Shown here in pieces: positions 9,212 to 18,259 of a stretch of 64,000 bases of DNA. Location: the NCBI GenBank assembly GCA_022414725.1, contig CM039463.1, positions 73,295,345 to 73,359,344 on the forward strand. Reading direction: 5' to 3'. Origin of the DNA: Microglena sp. YARC (lineage: Eukaryota > Chlorophyta > Chlorophyceae > Chlamydomonadales > Chlamydomonadaceae). Numbering within the stretch: position 1 is the stretch's first letter; each line of letters begins with the position of its first letter. The notes under the pieces are model-generated. The model ran no database searches. It was given only the letters and a program-made list of their open reading frames with translations, and was not told where the DNA came from. The position numbers were made by a program, and so were the translations under genes.

Positions 9212-11115
9212 TTCAGTAACACGCTTGGCGAACCCATTGTCGTGATCAGAGTGACGAGTGGCGCGGTTATCGGGAGGAGGGGTGATTGGCGGTAGCGAGA
9301 CGGCGGGGCCAGGTGTGTTCCCTCGCGAATCTGTCGCGTCGGAGAAGGGGCGTCTGCGGGCAGCGTAGCTGCGCGCTTTGCACGAGGGCGAACAGCGGCC
9401 GGGGAGGCCACCGTAGGTACTGCGGGCGTCGTTGGGTGCTCGGGCTGCGTAGCACGAGGAGCGCGATTAGAGGTCGGGTCGACAGGTGGAACAAGAGGGA
9501 AACCTGGGGAATCGGCTAAGTCGTGGCCCGATGACGAGTGGTCGGAGATCAAAAAGGGGCCGTCGGGTGGTGAGTGAGCGGCGGTAGGTGCTGTCGGCGG
9601 GGAAGGGGTAGCGCCCCCCCGCGGGATCGAACCACGTTGCATTTTGCCAGTAAGGCCACCCGAAGGGGCATAGACGTCGGGGAGGCGAAAGGGTTCTGGC
9701 TCAAACGCCGGGGCTACCTGAGCGACAGCTAGTTTATCAAACAACCCTGAATTCCCCGCAACCCGCACCTGCCTGTCAGGTGCACGAGGCAACGTCTCCT
9801 CCATCCTGTCGTCATTGGCCTCCGCCGCCGGGTAGTGGGCCTTCAGCTTAGTGCCCTTGAGGGCGGCGTCCTTGTCGGCAATGTCTTTGATGTTCAAAGG
9901 CATCCATTCCATCCACCTTTGCTTTCGCATCTTGGATGCCGTGTACAAACGGGTCATGCTGTCGCGGAGATCATCAACCTGCTGCAGCGCGTCCACGATG
10001 TTCTCGGGATCGCACTCAAGGAGGAGCATGTCAGCGTAAGCGTTCATATGCACTGCCAACTTGGCGTCGGCATACGGCGCGACAGGGTGGTCCGCGGAGT
10101 GGTAATAGAGAAGACCATCCGTCTTCGCAGCCTTGGTATATGTGGGCGACGCCTTGATCTCGCGGCCGCGCAGAAACGCCTGCTTGCGCGCAGCGATGGC
10201 CTCCTGAGCGGCGGCGTCGTCCTCACGAGCGGGCTGAGGAAGCGCATGCTTGCGCCCCACAGTCCTGCCGTTTCCACACCCCACGTCGCGGGCGCCGCTG
10301 GAAGAACCGCCAGGGTCCTCAGTGTCCATCGGCACCGTCTCGTTGCGCGCCACAGTAGCTTGGCTCGCCGCGATCAAGGCCATGACATCAGCCATGGTAA
10401 TGGCGGCGGGAGATGCAGCCGCGGGAGCAGTCATTGGGCGTTTACCATAGGCGATGTTCTCGCGGGTCAGCTGCGTGACGACCTCAGTCAAGCGAGCGTT
10501 TTCAGCGAGAGCGGGGGCGAGCGCTGCATGGGGAGAAAGACGTGGCGAGTTAGACAATGGCGTCGGCAGAGCGGAAAACAGTGTGCGATTCACGGGCAAA
10601 ACATTGGGAGGTGTACCCAAGCGAGAAGGTGAGTCCTCAATATGATCGAATGGATTGCAAGCCGAGAAAGACAGGTTTGTTAGATAATCGTCAGGCGTCA
10701 AACTATGCTCACCTGCTTGAGATTGAGCAAGGTCGGCCTGCGCAGCCTTGAGCTCGGACTCCTTAGTCGCCAGCTCGATGCACAAAACATCCAAGGAGGA
10801 CCTGGCGGTCGCCGCGGCCCCAGTGAAAGCGGCCTGGAGGTCGGACAACGCCTTGCGACTCTTAGCCAGATCCTTGCCGAGGAAGTAGTGGCTGTTGAAC
10901 AGCTCTTGCCTCTCGGTAGGATCGCCATTGGCCAATGCGGCATCCGTAGCCGCGCCGGAGGCGGCGAGGCGCTGCACTAGGTCAGCGACTTCGACGTCCT
11001 TAGCGGATATCTTCGCCATAAACTGCTCGGTAAGGGCCGAGTTGGCGATGGAGGCCTGGTCAAGCTGCGCGCGGAGTTGTCCAATTTGCTCCGCCGCGAT
11101 CAGGTGGCCACCCAT
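9208..11115 (-). CDS. gypsy upstream frame, coiled-coil-like N-terminus
   Basis: 635 residues from an ATG. The first ~150 residues are rich in Gln, Glu, Ala and Leu with heptad-like spacing (IGQLRAQLDQASIAN), suggesting a coiled coil. The middle and C-terminal parts are Pro/Ala/Thr-rich and probably disordered. No motif gives a function; by position it is an extra gag-side protein. The frame is continuous upstream with the 11164-11481 frame except for one TAG (11164-11166). It ends in TGA overlapping the next ATG. Confidence 0.7.
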   Translation of the reverse strand: MGGHLIAAEQIGQLRAQLDQASIANSALTEQFMAKISAKDVEVADLVQRLAASGAATDAALANGDPTERQELFNSHYFLGKDLAKSRKALSDLQAAFTGAAATARSSLDVLCIELATKESELKAAQADLAQSQAGEHSLTPDDYLTNLSFSACNPFDHIEDSPSRLGTPPNVLPVNRTLFSALPTPLSNSPRLSPHAALAPALAENARLTEVVTQLTRENIAYGKRPMTAPAAASPAAITMADVMALIAASQATVARNETVPMDTEDPGGSSSGARDVGCGNGRTVGRKHALPQPAREDDAAAQEAIAARKQAFLRGREIKASPTYTKAAKTDGLLYYHSADHPVAPYADAKLAVHMNAYADMLLLECDPENIVDALQQVDDLRDSMTRLYTASKMRKQRWMEWMPLNIKDIADKDAALKGTKLKAHYPAAEANDDRMEETLPRAPDRQVRVAGNSGLFDKLAVAQVAPAFEPEPFRLPDVYAPSGGLTGKMQRGSIPRGGATPSPPTAPTAAHSPPDGPFLISDHSSSGHDLADSPGFPLVPPVDPTSNRAPRATQPEHPTTPAVPTVASPAAVRPRAKRAATLPADAPSPTRQIREGTHLAPPSRYRQSPLLPITAPLVTLITTMGSPSVLLK

Positions 11116-11163
11116 ATGCTGATGCCGCCTGCGCTTCGCGCCCGCGTCATAGCGAGCGCTGAG

Positions 11164-11481
11164 CTAATTGGGGCAAGGCTCAGCCAGCGGCGTCGTCGTC
11201 GGCGTCGTCGTCAGGGCCATGCCCGCGCGCAGAGGCGGGGCAGCGGGCGGGGCACCCGAGGGTGCCGCCAGACCATTGAGGCCGTCAACCAGCGGTTGCA
11301 GCGTACCCACTGAGACAGAGGGCCGCGCTTCGGCAGATGCGGACTCATCCAGCGTAGCACCGAGCTCAGTGTCGGGCTCAGTGTCAGAAGACGCCATCCC
11401 TTCAGGATTGGTGTCGACCACTGAAATCGTAGGCTGGTCAGCCGCGTCGTTGGTTACCTTGGTGGATTTGTGGGATGCCAT
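11164..11481 (-). CDS. gypsy first small frame
   Basis: About 106 residues from MASHKSTKV, ending in TAG. The composition is Ser/Thr/Pro/Ala-rich and acidic, with no recognised domain. After the TAG, 16 open codons lead in phase to the ATG at 11115, so this may be the N-terminal part of one longer protein. An upstream in-frame ATG at 11502 is possible; I chose 11481 because the residues before it (CCLC) look like leader sequence. Confidence 0.5.
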   Translation of the reverse strand: MASHKSTKVTNDAADQPTISVVDTNPEGMASSDTEPDTELGATLDESASAEARPSVSVGTLQPLVDGLNGLAAPSGAPPAAPPLRAGMALTTTPTTTPLAEPCPN

Positions 11482-11502
11482 TCTGCACAGGCAACAGAAC
11501 AA

Positions 11503-12221
11503 GTCAGTAGGCTGGACAGGAATGAGTGGTGGGCGAGAGAGGGAGAATTACTCGCAACTTCAGGATGCCAAAATTCACCTGCCACAGGGACTACTAAATT
11601 TTGCGAGCGTAACGAGCTGATAATGCCTCAAGCGTAACTGTACATGACGCGTTCGTCCAGAATACGATGAGGGATAAAAGCACAGCCAAGGCACGTATCA
11701 CAAGGCAACCAGGAAGGATAACGACGAATCGAAAAGCGCGACAGGATGAGCAAACGTGCAGGTGCAAAGCAACAAAAGATGATGCAGCAAGCAGGAAGAG
11801 TCGCAGGACAGGCTCGGAAGTACGCTAATTAAAGCAAGTACGGCCTAGGTGGCAAATGGAGCCTATGCTGTCCAATTGCTCAAACCCCGCTCAGGATGCC
11901 CGGGAATGGAGCTTAAGAAGCTATGACCAAAAGGGCAGGTCGTGAAAGCAAGAATCGGGCGCGTAGGCCGTACAGGGGTAGGGCAGGCTAGGAAAAGATG
12001 CCCATGCAAGACAGGTCGCAGGCGGCCTAGGGCGTGTTGAGCTGCACAGGACAGTCCCTGCGAGAACCTAACAGGCGCTACAAGCACTCGAAGCCAACAG
12101 GGAAGAGCAGGAACAGCGAGCAGCAAATGCCAGAAAGCCGACAGGATGTCCTGGCGGGTGCGATTAATTCGAAGAAAAATTCGTATGCGTGCGTATGTGT
12201 ATGCGTAAGGTCCCTAAGGAA
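11503..12221 (-). other. gypsy 5' leader
   Basis: About 720 bases between the primer-binding site and the first frame, with no convincing coding content. Part of it (about 12100-12221) is shared with the LTR relic at 32057-32196, showing it belongs to the element. Confidence 0.7.
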
Positions 12222-12241
12222 CGAAACCAGCTCCGCTACCA
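12222..12241 (-). promoter_or_regulatory. Primer-binding site, complementary to a tRNA-Met-like 3' end
   Basis: One base inside the 5' LTR. The plus strand reads as a tRNA 3' end (CGAAACCAGC...GCTACCA), which resembles eukaryotic initiator tRNA-Met ends (known: ...CGAAACC...GCUACCA). The same site is kept in the relic at 32176-32195. Confidence 0.8.
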
Positions 12242-12242
12242 G

Positions 12243-12588
12243 TGTAACAGCTCAGGATGCACTTAGCAGCCTGGGGGGTTAGTCTAGTGGAGCAGTCTAC
12301 GTGATGTATGTTTAGGTGTAAGTTGATATGCGTAAGCTAGCAGAACAGTAGGGTGTTACCTAAGTAGGGGATGTAGAGTTGATCGGGTAGAACGTCTTTG
12401 TGAAGGAGTAGAAGGGTTCGTCCCGAGTAGCTCGTGTCTATGTACGCAACGTGTGCGTTGTGAGAGATGAGGCAGTACATGGGTATGGTACTGTATCATG
12501 TGCGTTCGTCACGTGGCTTACGGGTAAGGTGTACCCGTATGCCTTGCTGGAAGGCCAGAGTACCCGTGAAGGGTTCTGTACCGTTACA
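12243..12588 (-). repeat. gypsy 5' LTR
   Basis: 346 bp, same ends as the 3' LTR and two differences from it. It is followed on the right by CATAT (12589-12593) and then the continuation of LINE-1. Confidence 0.96.
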
Positions 12589-12593
12589 CATAT

Positions 12594-14506
12594 CACACTG
12601 ACTTAGCTGCCCTCTTCACCAGATACAGAGCTGCTCCTGCCGCCACCAACACTCTTTCTCCCCTCCTCTACCAAGCTGCAGCTGCCCTGGGCATTACTCA
12701 CCATCGTACTTCTAACCCTCTTAGCTACGACCAAGGCCTCACCAGCTTCTCTTCTACCAGCCCTGCTGATCAGCTCTTTGGCTCTAACCAAGACCCCTTT
12801 CTTACCATCTGGACTGGGGGCTCCCTGGTGGACATTCCTAACTCCACTACACAAGCACACCAAGCTCTAATGTGGGCCCTAGCCAGTGCTGACCATGCTG
12901 AAAATATCCTCAGCCCTACCTGCACCCTGATGATGCTCCTTCCTGACGACCTTGCTGCCCCCTACAAAACTCTCCTCCACCACTCATGGATTCACTATAT
13001 TGACTCTAGACCACAGTCTGAATTTTATACTACCTCTGAAATCTGGCTTGGCAGCAAATCTCACACTCCACCCTCCACCCAAAAACTGCACCTCATCCTT
13101 ATATGCAACCCCCACAGCCGAGATACCTACTTTCCTAAACTCCAAGATTTTTTTAACCAATGGACATACTACATGCAAAGCCTCTCCTTATCTTGGGAGC
13201 CCTCCACTATCACACTACCTCCCACTCTTACCTCCTCTGACATTGTAATTACCTACCCACGGAAGCTCAAATCTCTTGTCAAAAAACCCCGGCAAACTCT
13301 TCTCCACCAACACCCTCGCTCCTCCCTCTCTTCTTACCACTACTCACCCATGTCTCCACCTAGCTACCCCCTCCTCAGGCCTCCAGGTCTACACAGATGG
13401 TAGCCTAATAAAAGGTAAACCAGGGCACCCTAGCAAAATAGGTGCTGCAGTATATGTCCCGGCTGCAGGACAAAGCTACACCATCAACCCTGGGGGAATA
13501 GGGGCAACCAAAACTAACAACAGGGCAGAACTGGTAGCCATCCACCAAGCCCTTCTCAACATTGACTATGACAAATCTCTTACACTCCATACAGACAGCC
13601 TCTGCTCTCTTCAACTTTTAAAAAAATGATTCATGACCCTACCACAACAACCCGTTCTATTCATACTGAACTACTGCAATCAATTCAAAAACACCTCATT
13701 CAACGCATCCTGCATGGCTCACACACCACTCTTTGTAAAGTCCGTTCCCACACAGGTATCCTTGGAAATGACAGGGCATACATTCTGGCACGCAAGGCAG
13801 CTGAGCACCCTGCCTCCACCAATTTTACTGACAACACTGGGGAAATCCCCCGCCACAATGTCTACTGGCCCACAGTTCAATCTCCTCGCACACCCATGGG
13901 AGATATTCCACCACGCATCCTAGCACCTAACCTTACACAAGGTATCACCTCTAACCTGCCCACTAGCTGCCACCTTGGCCAACACCCTCTTAAAGGGATT
14001 TATGCAACCACCTGGGCTGATAACACTCCCCTCCAACTTCCTCATGCAAGTAACAAATTTTGGACCTCAACCCTTATCCAACATAAAACTAAAGTCCACA
14101 TCCTTAAAGCCCGCTGGGGTAGACTGTGGAACCGTAAACTTGCATTCCGCTGGAAACTCCCTTATATTACCAGCACTCACCCACCCACAAACTCCCTATG
14201 CCCCATCTGCCACACTCTGATACCAACCATGCTACTAAGTTTATCACTAAACACGCCCAGCATGTTGAATTAGTAAATGGCCTCAGATCGGCTGGATACC
14301 TCGTTCACTACAAAGTTATCACTGTTGGAACAACTGGTACTATTCCAACCTCTTTTTTGTCTTCTATGACCACACTTGGACTTAAGAGACCGTGTGCCCT
14401 TAAACTGGCGGACACAGTCCACTCCCACACCATCACTAGCTTTCAGAGTATTTTACAGTGCAGACGTTTTATGGAAGCACACCCCGGGTCGATACCCGGG
14501 GACTAG
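12594..14506 (+). pseudogene. LINE-1 linker, RNase H and deleted C-terminal endonuclease
   Basis: The frames follow LINE-2 in order. First comes a block ending in ADHAE...LLP, then RNase H with YTDGS (Asp), NNRAELVAIH (Glu), HTDSL (Asp) and GNDRA (Asp). A run of A's near 13620-13626 shifts the frame between the third and fourth RNase H motifs. At about 14210 the sequence jumps from CPICH to SDTNHATK: compared with LINE-2, about 110 residues are missing, including the zinc finger's His and last Cys and the RPD catalytic residues of the restriction-like endonuclease. This copy is therefore dead for that enzyme. It ends QCRRFMEAHPGSIPGD then TAG. Confidence 0.85.
14483..14502 (+). other. Hairpin at the end of the LINE-1 frame
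   Basis: A GC-rich 8-bp perfect stem (CCCCGGGT/ACCCGGGG) lies over the last codons of the LINE-1 frame. LINE-2 lacks it at the same place. Confidence 0.6.
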
Positions 14507-14614
14507 CACACAGACCGTGCACCCTCTCAGGTTTTGTCTTGTCAGCTGCACTGTGCTGGTGCTTCCCAACCGGGGTGAAAAACCCCCGTATTAAGCTGCA
14601 CCGGCATGATGTGG

Positions 14615-14644
14615 CCACGATGCCTGCCGGTCAGGCATCGGTGG
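14615..14644 (+). other. LINE-1 3' UTR stem-loop
   Basis: CCACGATGCCTG pairs with CAGGCATCGGTGG around a 5-base loop (one bulge). It sits about 30 bases before the conserved 3' block. LINE-2 has an unrelated-sequence stem in the same place (15406-15449), as expected for an RT recognition hairpin. Confidence 0.7.
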
Positions 14645-14765
14645 TGATTATTTTTACTGAGGTGGCCCTACGGTGACTATGGCTAGCTCCGGCTTACGCT
14701 ATGGTGTCCTTAACTTCACGTCCTGTGAGTAACGGTATTACACGGATGTAACAATTTCAATTTCT

Positions 14766-15269
14766 TCTCTTTGGTTATCATTGATTGGCGTTAGGGTCCT
14801 ATTCCCGGATCGGGTTTTCTATACCGTTGTTCCCCAACTTTGATATTCGGTTTTTTCATCCTTTTCTACCTTGGAAAAATTTTGTTTTTGCCTTGTTTCA
14901 TTCCTTCCTTTAACCCTTTGGGTTTCATTTCAGGTTCTCTCGATTTTTCGGAGTTCTTTGATTTTTTTTTATCTGTTACATATAGTTCTATGTCCCCAGT
15001 GCCATAGGTGGAGAAGTAGTATTGTATGTCACCTGTGTCATAGGTGGAGTGTCAGCATGAATTGCAGTGCTCTCGCGCGTTTTATGACTTGGTGACTACT
15101 TATGTACTTCCTTAGAACCTTTATCAGGGTACTGGTAGGCTGCCGCTCCTTCCTCCACTGGTGCCCCTTAATGGGTCTCCTGTGCTTGTAACGTTATTCT
15201 CGTCTCCGTGCATAGATTGGCGCGTCTGTTCCGCTGCTTTCATCTCTGTCCACTCCACGGAGTGTATTT
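14766..15269 (+). mobile_element. Ty1/copia remnant between two LINE 3' tails
   Basis: Reverse-complement match to the end of copia B (about 46663-46990 and 47340-47460) and of copia A. It contains part of the 3' internal region, a purine tract (15041-15049) and an LTR part starting TGTCAGC at 15050, cut at 15269. The LTR lacks its last bases and both sides abut LINE tails, so it is a relic that probably served as LINE target DNA. Confidence 0.8.
15050..15269 (+). repeat. Truncated copia LTR
   Basis: Shares with the full LTRs the stretch with GGTGCCCCTTAATGGG, the CTCGTCTCCGTG block and the CCACGGAGTGTATT end, but lacks the terminal GCTGATA. It starts TGTCAGC where copies A and B have TATCAGC. 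Confidence 0.8.
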
Positions 15270-15284
15270 AAATTGAAATTGAAA

Positions 15285-15380
15285 TTGTTACATCCAAGAA
15301 ATATAAATACTCTAGGGACGTGAGATTAAGGACACCACAGCGTACGCAGAAGCTAGCTGTAGTCACCATAGATAAACACA
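15285..15380 (-). other. Conserved LINE-2 3' end block
   Basis: On the minus strand it matches LINE-1 14672-14764 (GGTGACTA...GCTAGC, GGTGTCCTTAA, TCACGTCC, GGATGTAACAATTTC). Conservation to the very end of both copies marks the template 3' end used by the RT. Confidence 0.8.
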
Positions 15381-15405
15381 AAAAATATCCAGTACTAGTT
15401 GTGAT

Positions 15406-15449
15406 CCCACCCGTAACTGACTGAGAGTCATTTCAGTCAGTCACGTGGG
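15406..15449 (-). other. LINE-2 3' UTR stem-loop
   Basis: CCCACGTGACTGACTG pairs with CAGTCAGTTACGGGTGGG, with further pairing outside (CTAGT...). Position matches the LINE-1 stem-loop but the sequence differs. Confidence 0.7.
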
Positions 15450-15473
15450 TGGCACTAGCTGGACCAAAAAATG

Positions 15474-16190
15474 TTAATCTCCGGCGGGGTGGTGTTCCAT
15501 GAATCTACGACATTGTAAAATAGTCTGAAAGCTGTCAACAGAGTGGTGGTGCAGCTGGTCTGCTAATGTAAGAATTTCTAAATTGGTAAGACCAAGGGTG
15601 GTCATGGAGGTCACAAAGGTTCTGGGGATGGTGCCAGTGGTACCAATGGTAACAACTAGGTAGTGAACAAGGTAGCCAGCTAGTCTTAGGCCGGCCACCA
15701 ACTGGGTGTGTTGGGCATGTTTATCCTCTGCCTTAGTGGCATGGTTGGTGTCAGAGCAGTATCCCAGCTCTAGAATCCAGATTTCCTTGTCAGCAGCAAT
15801 GGTGGGTGAGTCCACCTCGGGCAGGATGGCGAGATCTGGCCTCAGTTTGGGCCAGATCTCTGCTGAGATGGAGGGAGGGCGTAACCAGTCAGGCAGTGTT
15901 TTGCCAAGGACTCCGCGGGGGAGGTCCTCCAGCCTACCTGCGTCCATGATAACGCGGCGGGATCCAAGGGCGCCTTTGCTGATGGCCTTGTGCAGTAAGT
16001 GGACAGCTGCGTCATGACGCTTGATGTACATGCCCTTGAAGGTGGCGTGTGTACAGCCAGCAAGAATGTGGCCAGCTCCGTCCTCGTGGGTGGTACAAAT
16101 AGGGCATGTGGGGGAGGTGGCAGGGTTGGGGTTGTTAGCATAGGGCATCTTCCAGCGATAGGCAAGCTTCTTGTTCCACAGTCGGCCCAT
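15474..16190 (-). CDS. LINE-2 zinc finger and restriction-like endonuclease (RLE)
   Basis: About 238 residues at the C-terminus of ORF2, in a frame shifted from RNase H. A CCHC finger (CPIC, H41, C46) is followed by KLRPDLAILPE (RPD at 117-119) and WILELGY (Glu 141), then a basic KAEDKHAQH stretch. This finger-plus-PD-(D/E)XK layout is that of the RLE of R2-type and Dualen LINEs, which nicks target DNA to prime reverse transcription. The first residues (GRLWNKKLAYRWKMPY) continue directly from the RNase H frame (KARW), so a single frameshift near 16190 separates them. Confidence 0.85.
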   Translation of the reverse strand: MGRLWNKKLAYRWKMPYANNPNPATSPTCPICTTHEDGAGHILAGCTHATFKGMYIKRHDAAVHLLHKAISKGALGSRRVIMDAGRLEDLPRGVLGKTLPDWLRPPSISAEIWPKLRPDLAILPEVDSPTIAADKEIWILELGYCSDTNHATKAEDKHAQHTQLVAGLRLAGYLVHYLVVTIGTTGTIPRTFVTSMTTLGLTNLEILTLADQLHHHSVDSFQTILQCRRFMEHHPAGD

Positions 16191-17344
16191 CTGGCCTTGA
16201 GGATGCAGAACTTAGTTTTGTGGGTGATGTGAGAGGATGTCCAGAATTTATTGCTGGAGTGGGGTAGATGCAAGGGGGTGTTATCAGCCCAGGTGGTGGC
16301 ATATATGCCTTTGAGGGGATGTTGTCCGAGGTGGCAGCTAGTGGGAAGGTTAAGACTGATCCCGTTGGTGAGGTTAGGTGCTAAGGCTCGTGGGGGAGTT
16401 GTGCCAAGAGGTGTGCAGGGGGGTTGGACAGTGGGCCAATAGGTGTTGTGGCGGGGTTGTTCTCCAGTGGTGTCGGTGTATCGTACAGATGCTGGGTTGG
16501 TGGCTGCATTGCGTGCTAGTGCATCTGCTCTATCATTGCCCAATATGCCAGTGTGTGAGCGTACTTTGCAGAGGGTAGTGTGTGATCCTGCCAGAATACG
16601 TTGGACAAGGTGAGTGCGGATAGAATGCAGGAGTTCAGAGTGAAGAGAACGTGTAGAGGTAGTAGGATCTTGAATCATTTTGTTAATGAGTTGGAGTGAG
16701 CAGAGGCTGTCAGTGTGCAGGGTGAGGTCAGTATTATAGTCAATGCGTGCTATGGCTTGATGGATGGCCACTAATTCAGCCCGGTTGTTAGTTCTGGTGG
16801 CGCCTTGGCCTCCTGGGTTAATGGAATAGCTCATACCAGCCACAGGTATGTAGACCCCTGCACCTATTTTGCTGGGGGTGCCAGGGGCTCCCTTGATCAG
16901 GCTGCCATCAGTATAGACCTGCAGACCTAGGGTAGGTATGGCTGGGTAGTGGCAGGGGTAGATAACTGTGGGGAGCAGAGGGGGGCAGTGGTGGGTGGTA
17001 GGCTGCCAGGGCAGGGTAGTGAGGGATTTAAGAGTCCTGGGGTAGGTGATTTGTGTGTCTGAAGAGGTAAGGGTAGAATGTGCAGGGAGGTTATGTGGTT
17101 CCCAGTAGGGTGAGATGCTGAGCATGTGCTGTGACCAGATGTCTTTGAACCCCTGGAGACGGTTTAGGTATTCAGGTTGGCTGCTTGGGTTGCTGATGAT
17201 GAGAATGTGGAGCTTGTGGGAGGAGGTAGGGTTGTGATGTTTGCCCCCTAGCCAGGTTTCAGAGGTGCTGTAGATTTCAGAGAAAGGTCTGGAGTCCACG
17301 TGATGGATCCAGGGGTGGTGCAATAGTTTTCTTGTAGGGGGCAT
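16191..17344 (-). CDS. LINE-2 RNase H domain
   Basis: Type I RNase H with YTDGS (Asp about residue 168 of the open frame), NNRAELVAIHQA (Glu 212), HTDSL (Asp 234), VRSHTG (His) and GNDRADALAR (Asp). All four acidic residues are present, so the fold looks intact. It removes element RNA from the RNA-DNA hybrid. The upstream part (WIHHVDSRPFSEIY, ETWLGG) belongs to a LINE-specific linker also seen in LINE-1. Frameshifts occur at both ends, near 17345 and 16190. Confidence 0.9.
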
Positions 17345-18196
17345 TATAGTTGTCTGGGATGAGTAAGACAGTGCATGTTGGGATGTGTTGTGCTTCTGCG
17401 TGGTCAGCACTGGCTAGAGCCCACCTGAGTGCCTTGTGTGCATCGGTGACGGAGGTAGGGATGTCCACCAGTGATCCCCCTGTCCAGATGCTGTGGAAGA
17501 GATCCCCGTTGGCTCCAAAGAGCTGGTCAGCTGGGTTCATGGAGGAAAATTCTTCATAGGCAGAATCTAGGTTGAGTGGGGTAGCAGTGTGGTGATGGGT
17601 GATGTTGAGGTGTAGGTTAGCTTGGTGCAGGTCTGGGGGAAGAGTGTAGGTGGAGGCAGGGGTGTCCTTGTGTCTGGTGTATAGGGCTGCAAGGTCAGGT
17701 AGGAATCCTCCTTGTGTGAGTTGGTTCCAAGTTGAAGGGCGTGTAGTTTTATTGTATTCATAGTGTGTGTGGAGGGAGGTGAGAAGGGTGTTGGTACTAT
17801 GACCCACACATTTCCCGGTGGGGTTATAGAGGAATGTAGTGTCTGCATGCGTGTGGATTTGATGGCCTTCTGAGCCAGTGAGGATGCCAGTTTGGGCTGT
17901 GTGTTTGAGTGGTGATTGGATGTCCCAGGTAGGGTTTCGGTCATGAGTGTCTATGTGAAGAAGTTTGTGGACAAGGGCATGGTTATCAGCGTTGAAGCCA
18001 GGTGTAGTGGCCCATTGTCCCTGTTGCTGGGAGTTAGTAAGGTGGGAGTCTCTTCTGGGGTTAAGATGGGTTGTGGTGGTGGGTGTGTCTTTGAAGGCCT
18101 GGAGAAGGGTGTCATAGGTGGATTGGCCCAGCATAGTGATGAGGTGGGTGGTGTGGTATGGTTGTGGTTTCCAGTGGACCTCAGAGGTGGTGGGAG
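17345..18196 (-). CDS. LINE-2 linker domain of unknown function
   Basis: Continuation of ORF2 downstream of the DNA transposon. It carries blocks shared with LINE-1 (WDIQ, YNPTG, WNQLTQGG). Its C-terminal part reads NPADQLFGANGDLFHSIWTGG then ALRWALASADHAE and TVLLIPD. The spacing of a Gly/Trp block and a TVLLIPD strand looks like a compact enzyme-type fold, but I cannot name it. Conservation between LINE-1 and LINE-2 suggests it is under constraint. Confidence 0.65.
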
Positions 18197-18259
18197 TACG
18201 TCGGTATTTAGGCAGACCTTTGAAATCGTTTGAATCAACTGGTTTGAATCAATGAACCC

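Larger units (their letters stand above)
2573..12588 (-). mobile_element. Complete Ty3/gypsy chromovirus with both LTRs
   Basis: A 10.0-kb element bounded by 346-bp LTRs that differ at two positions, with a 5-bp target duplication CATAT (2568-2572 and 12589-12593). LTRs start TGTAAC and end GTTACA. A primer-binding site and a polypurine tract sit directly inside the LTRs. On the minus strand the order is gag-like frames, an unknown domain, aspartic protease, RT, RNase H, integrase and chromodomain, which is the Ty3/gypsy order. The low LTR divergence indicates a young insertion. The element cannot be autonomous as it stands because a SINE splits integrase. It inserted into LINE-1. Confidence 0.96.
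12594..14765 (+). mobile_element. LINE-1 (Dualen-like), downstream part to 3' tail
   Basis: Resumes the LINE after the gypsy insertion and runs to the 3' end. The last ~90 bases (14672-14764) match the 3' end of LINE-2, ending in TGTAACAATTTCAATTTC, an AATTTC-type tail. It meets a copia remnant at about 14765. Confidence 0.88.
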
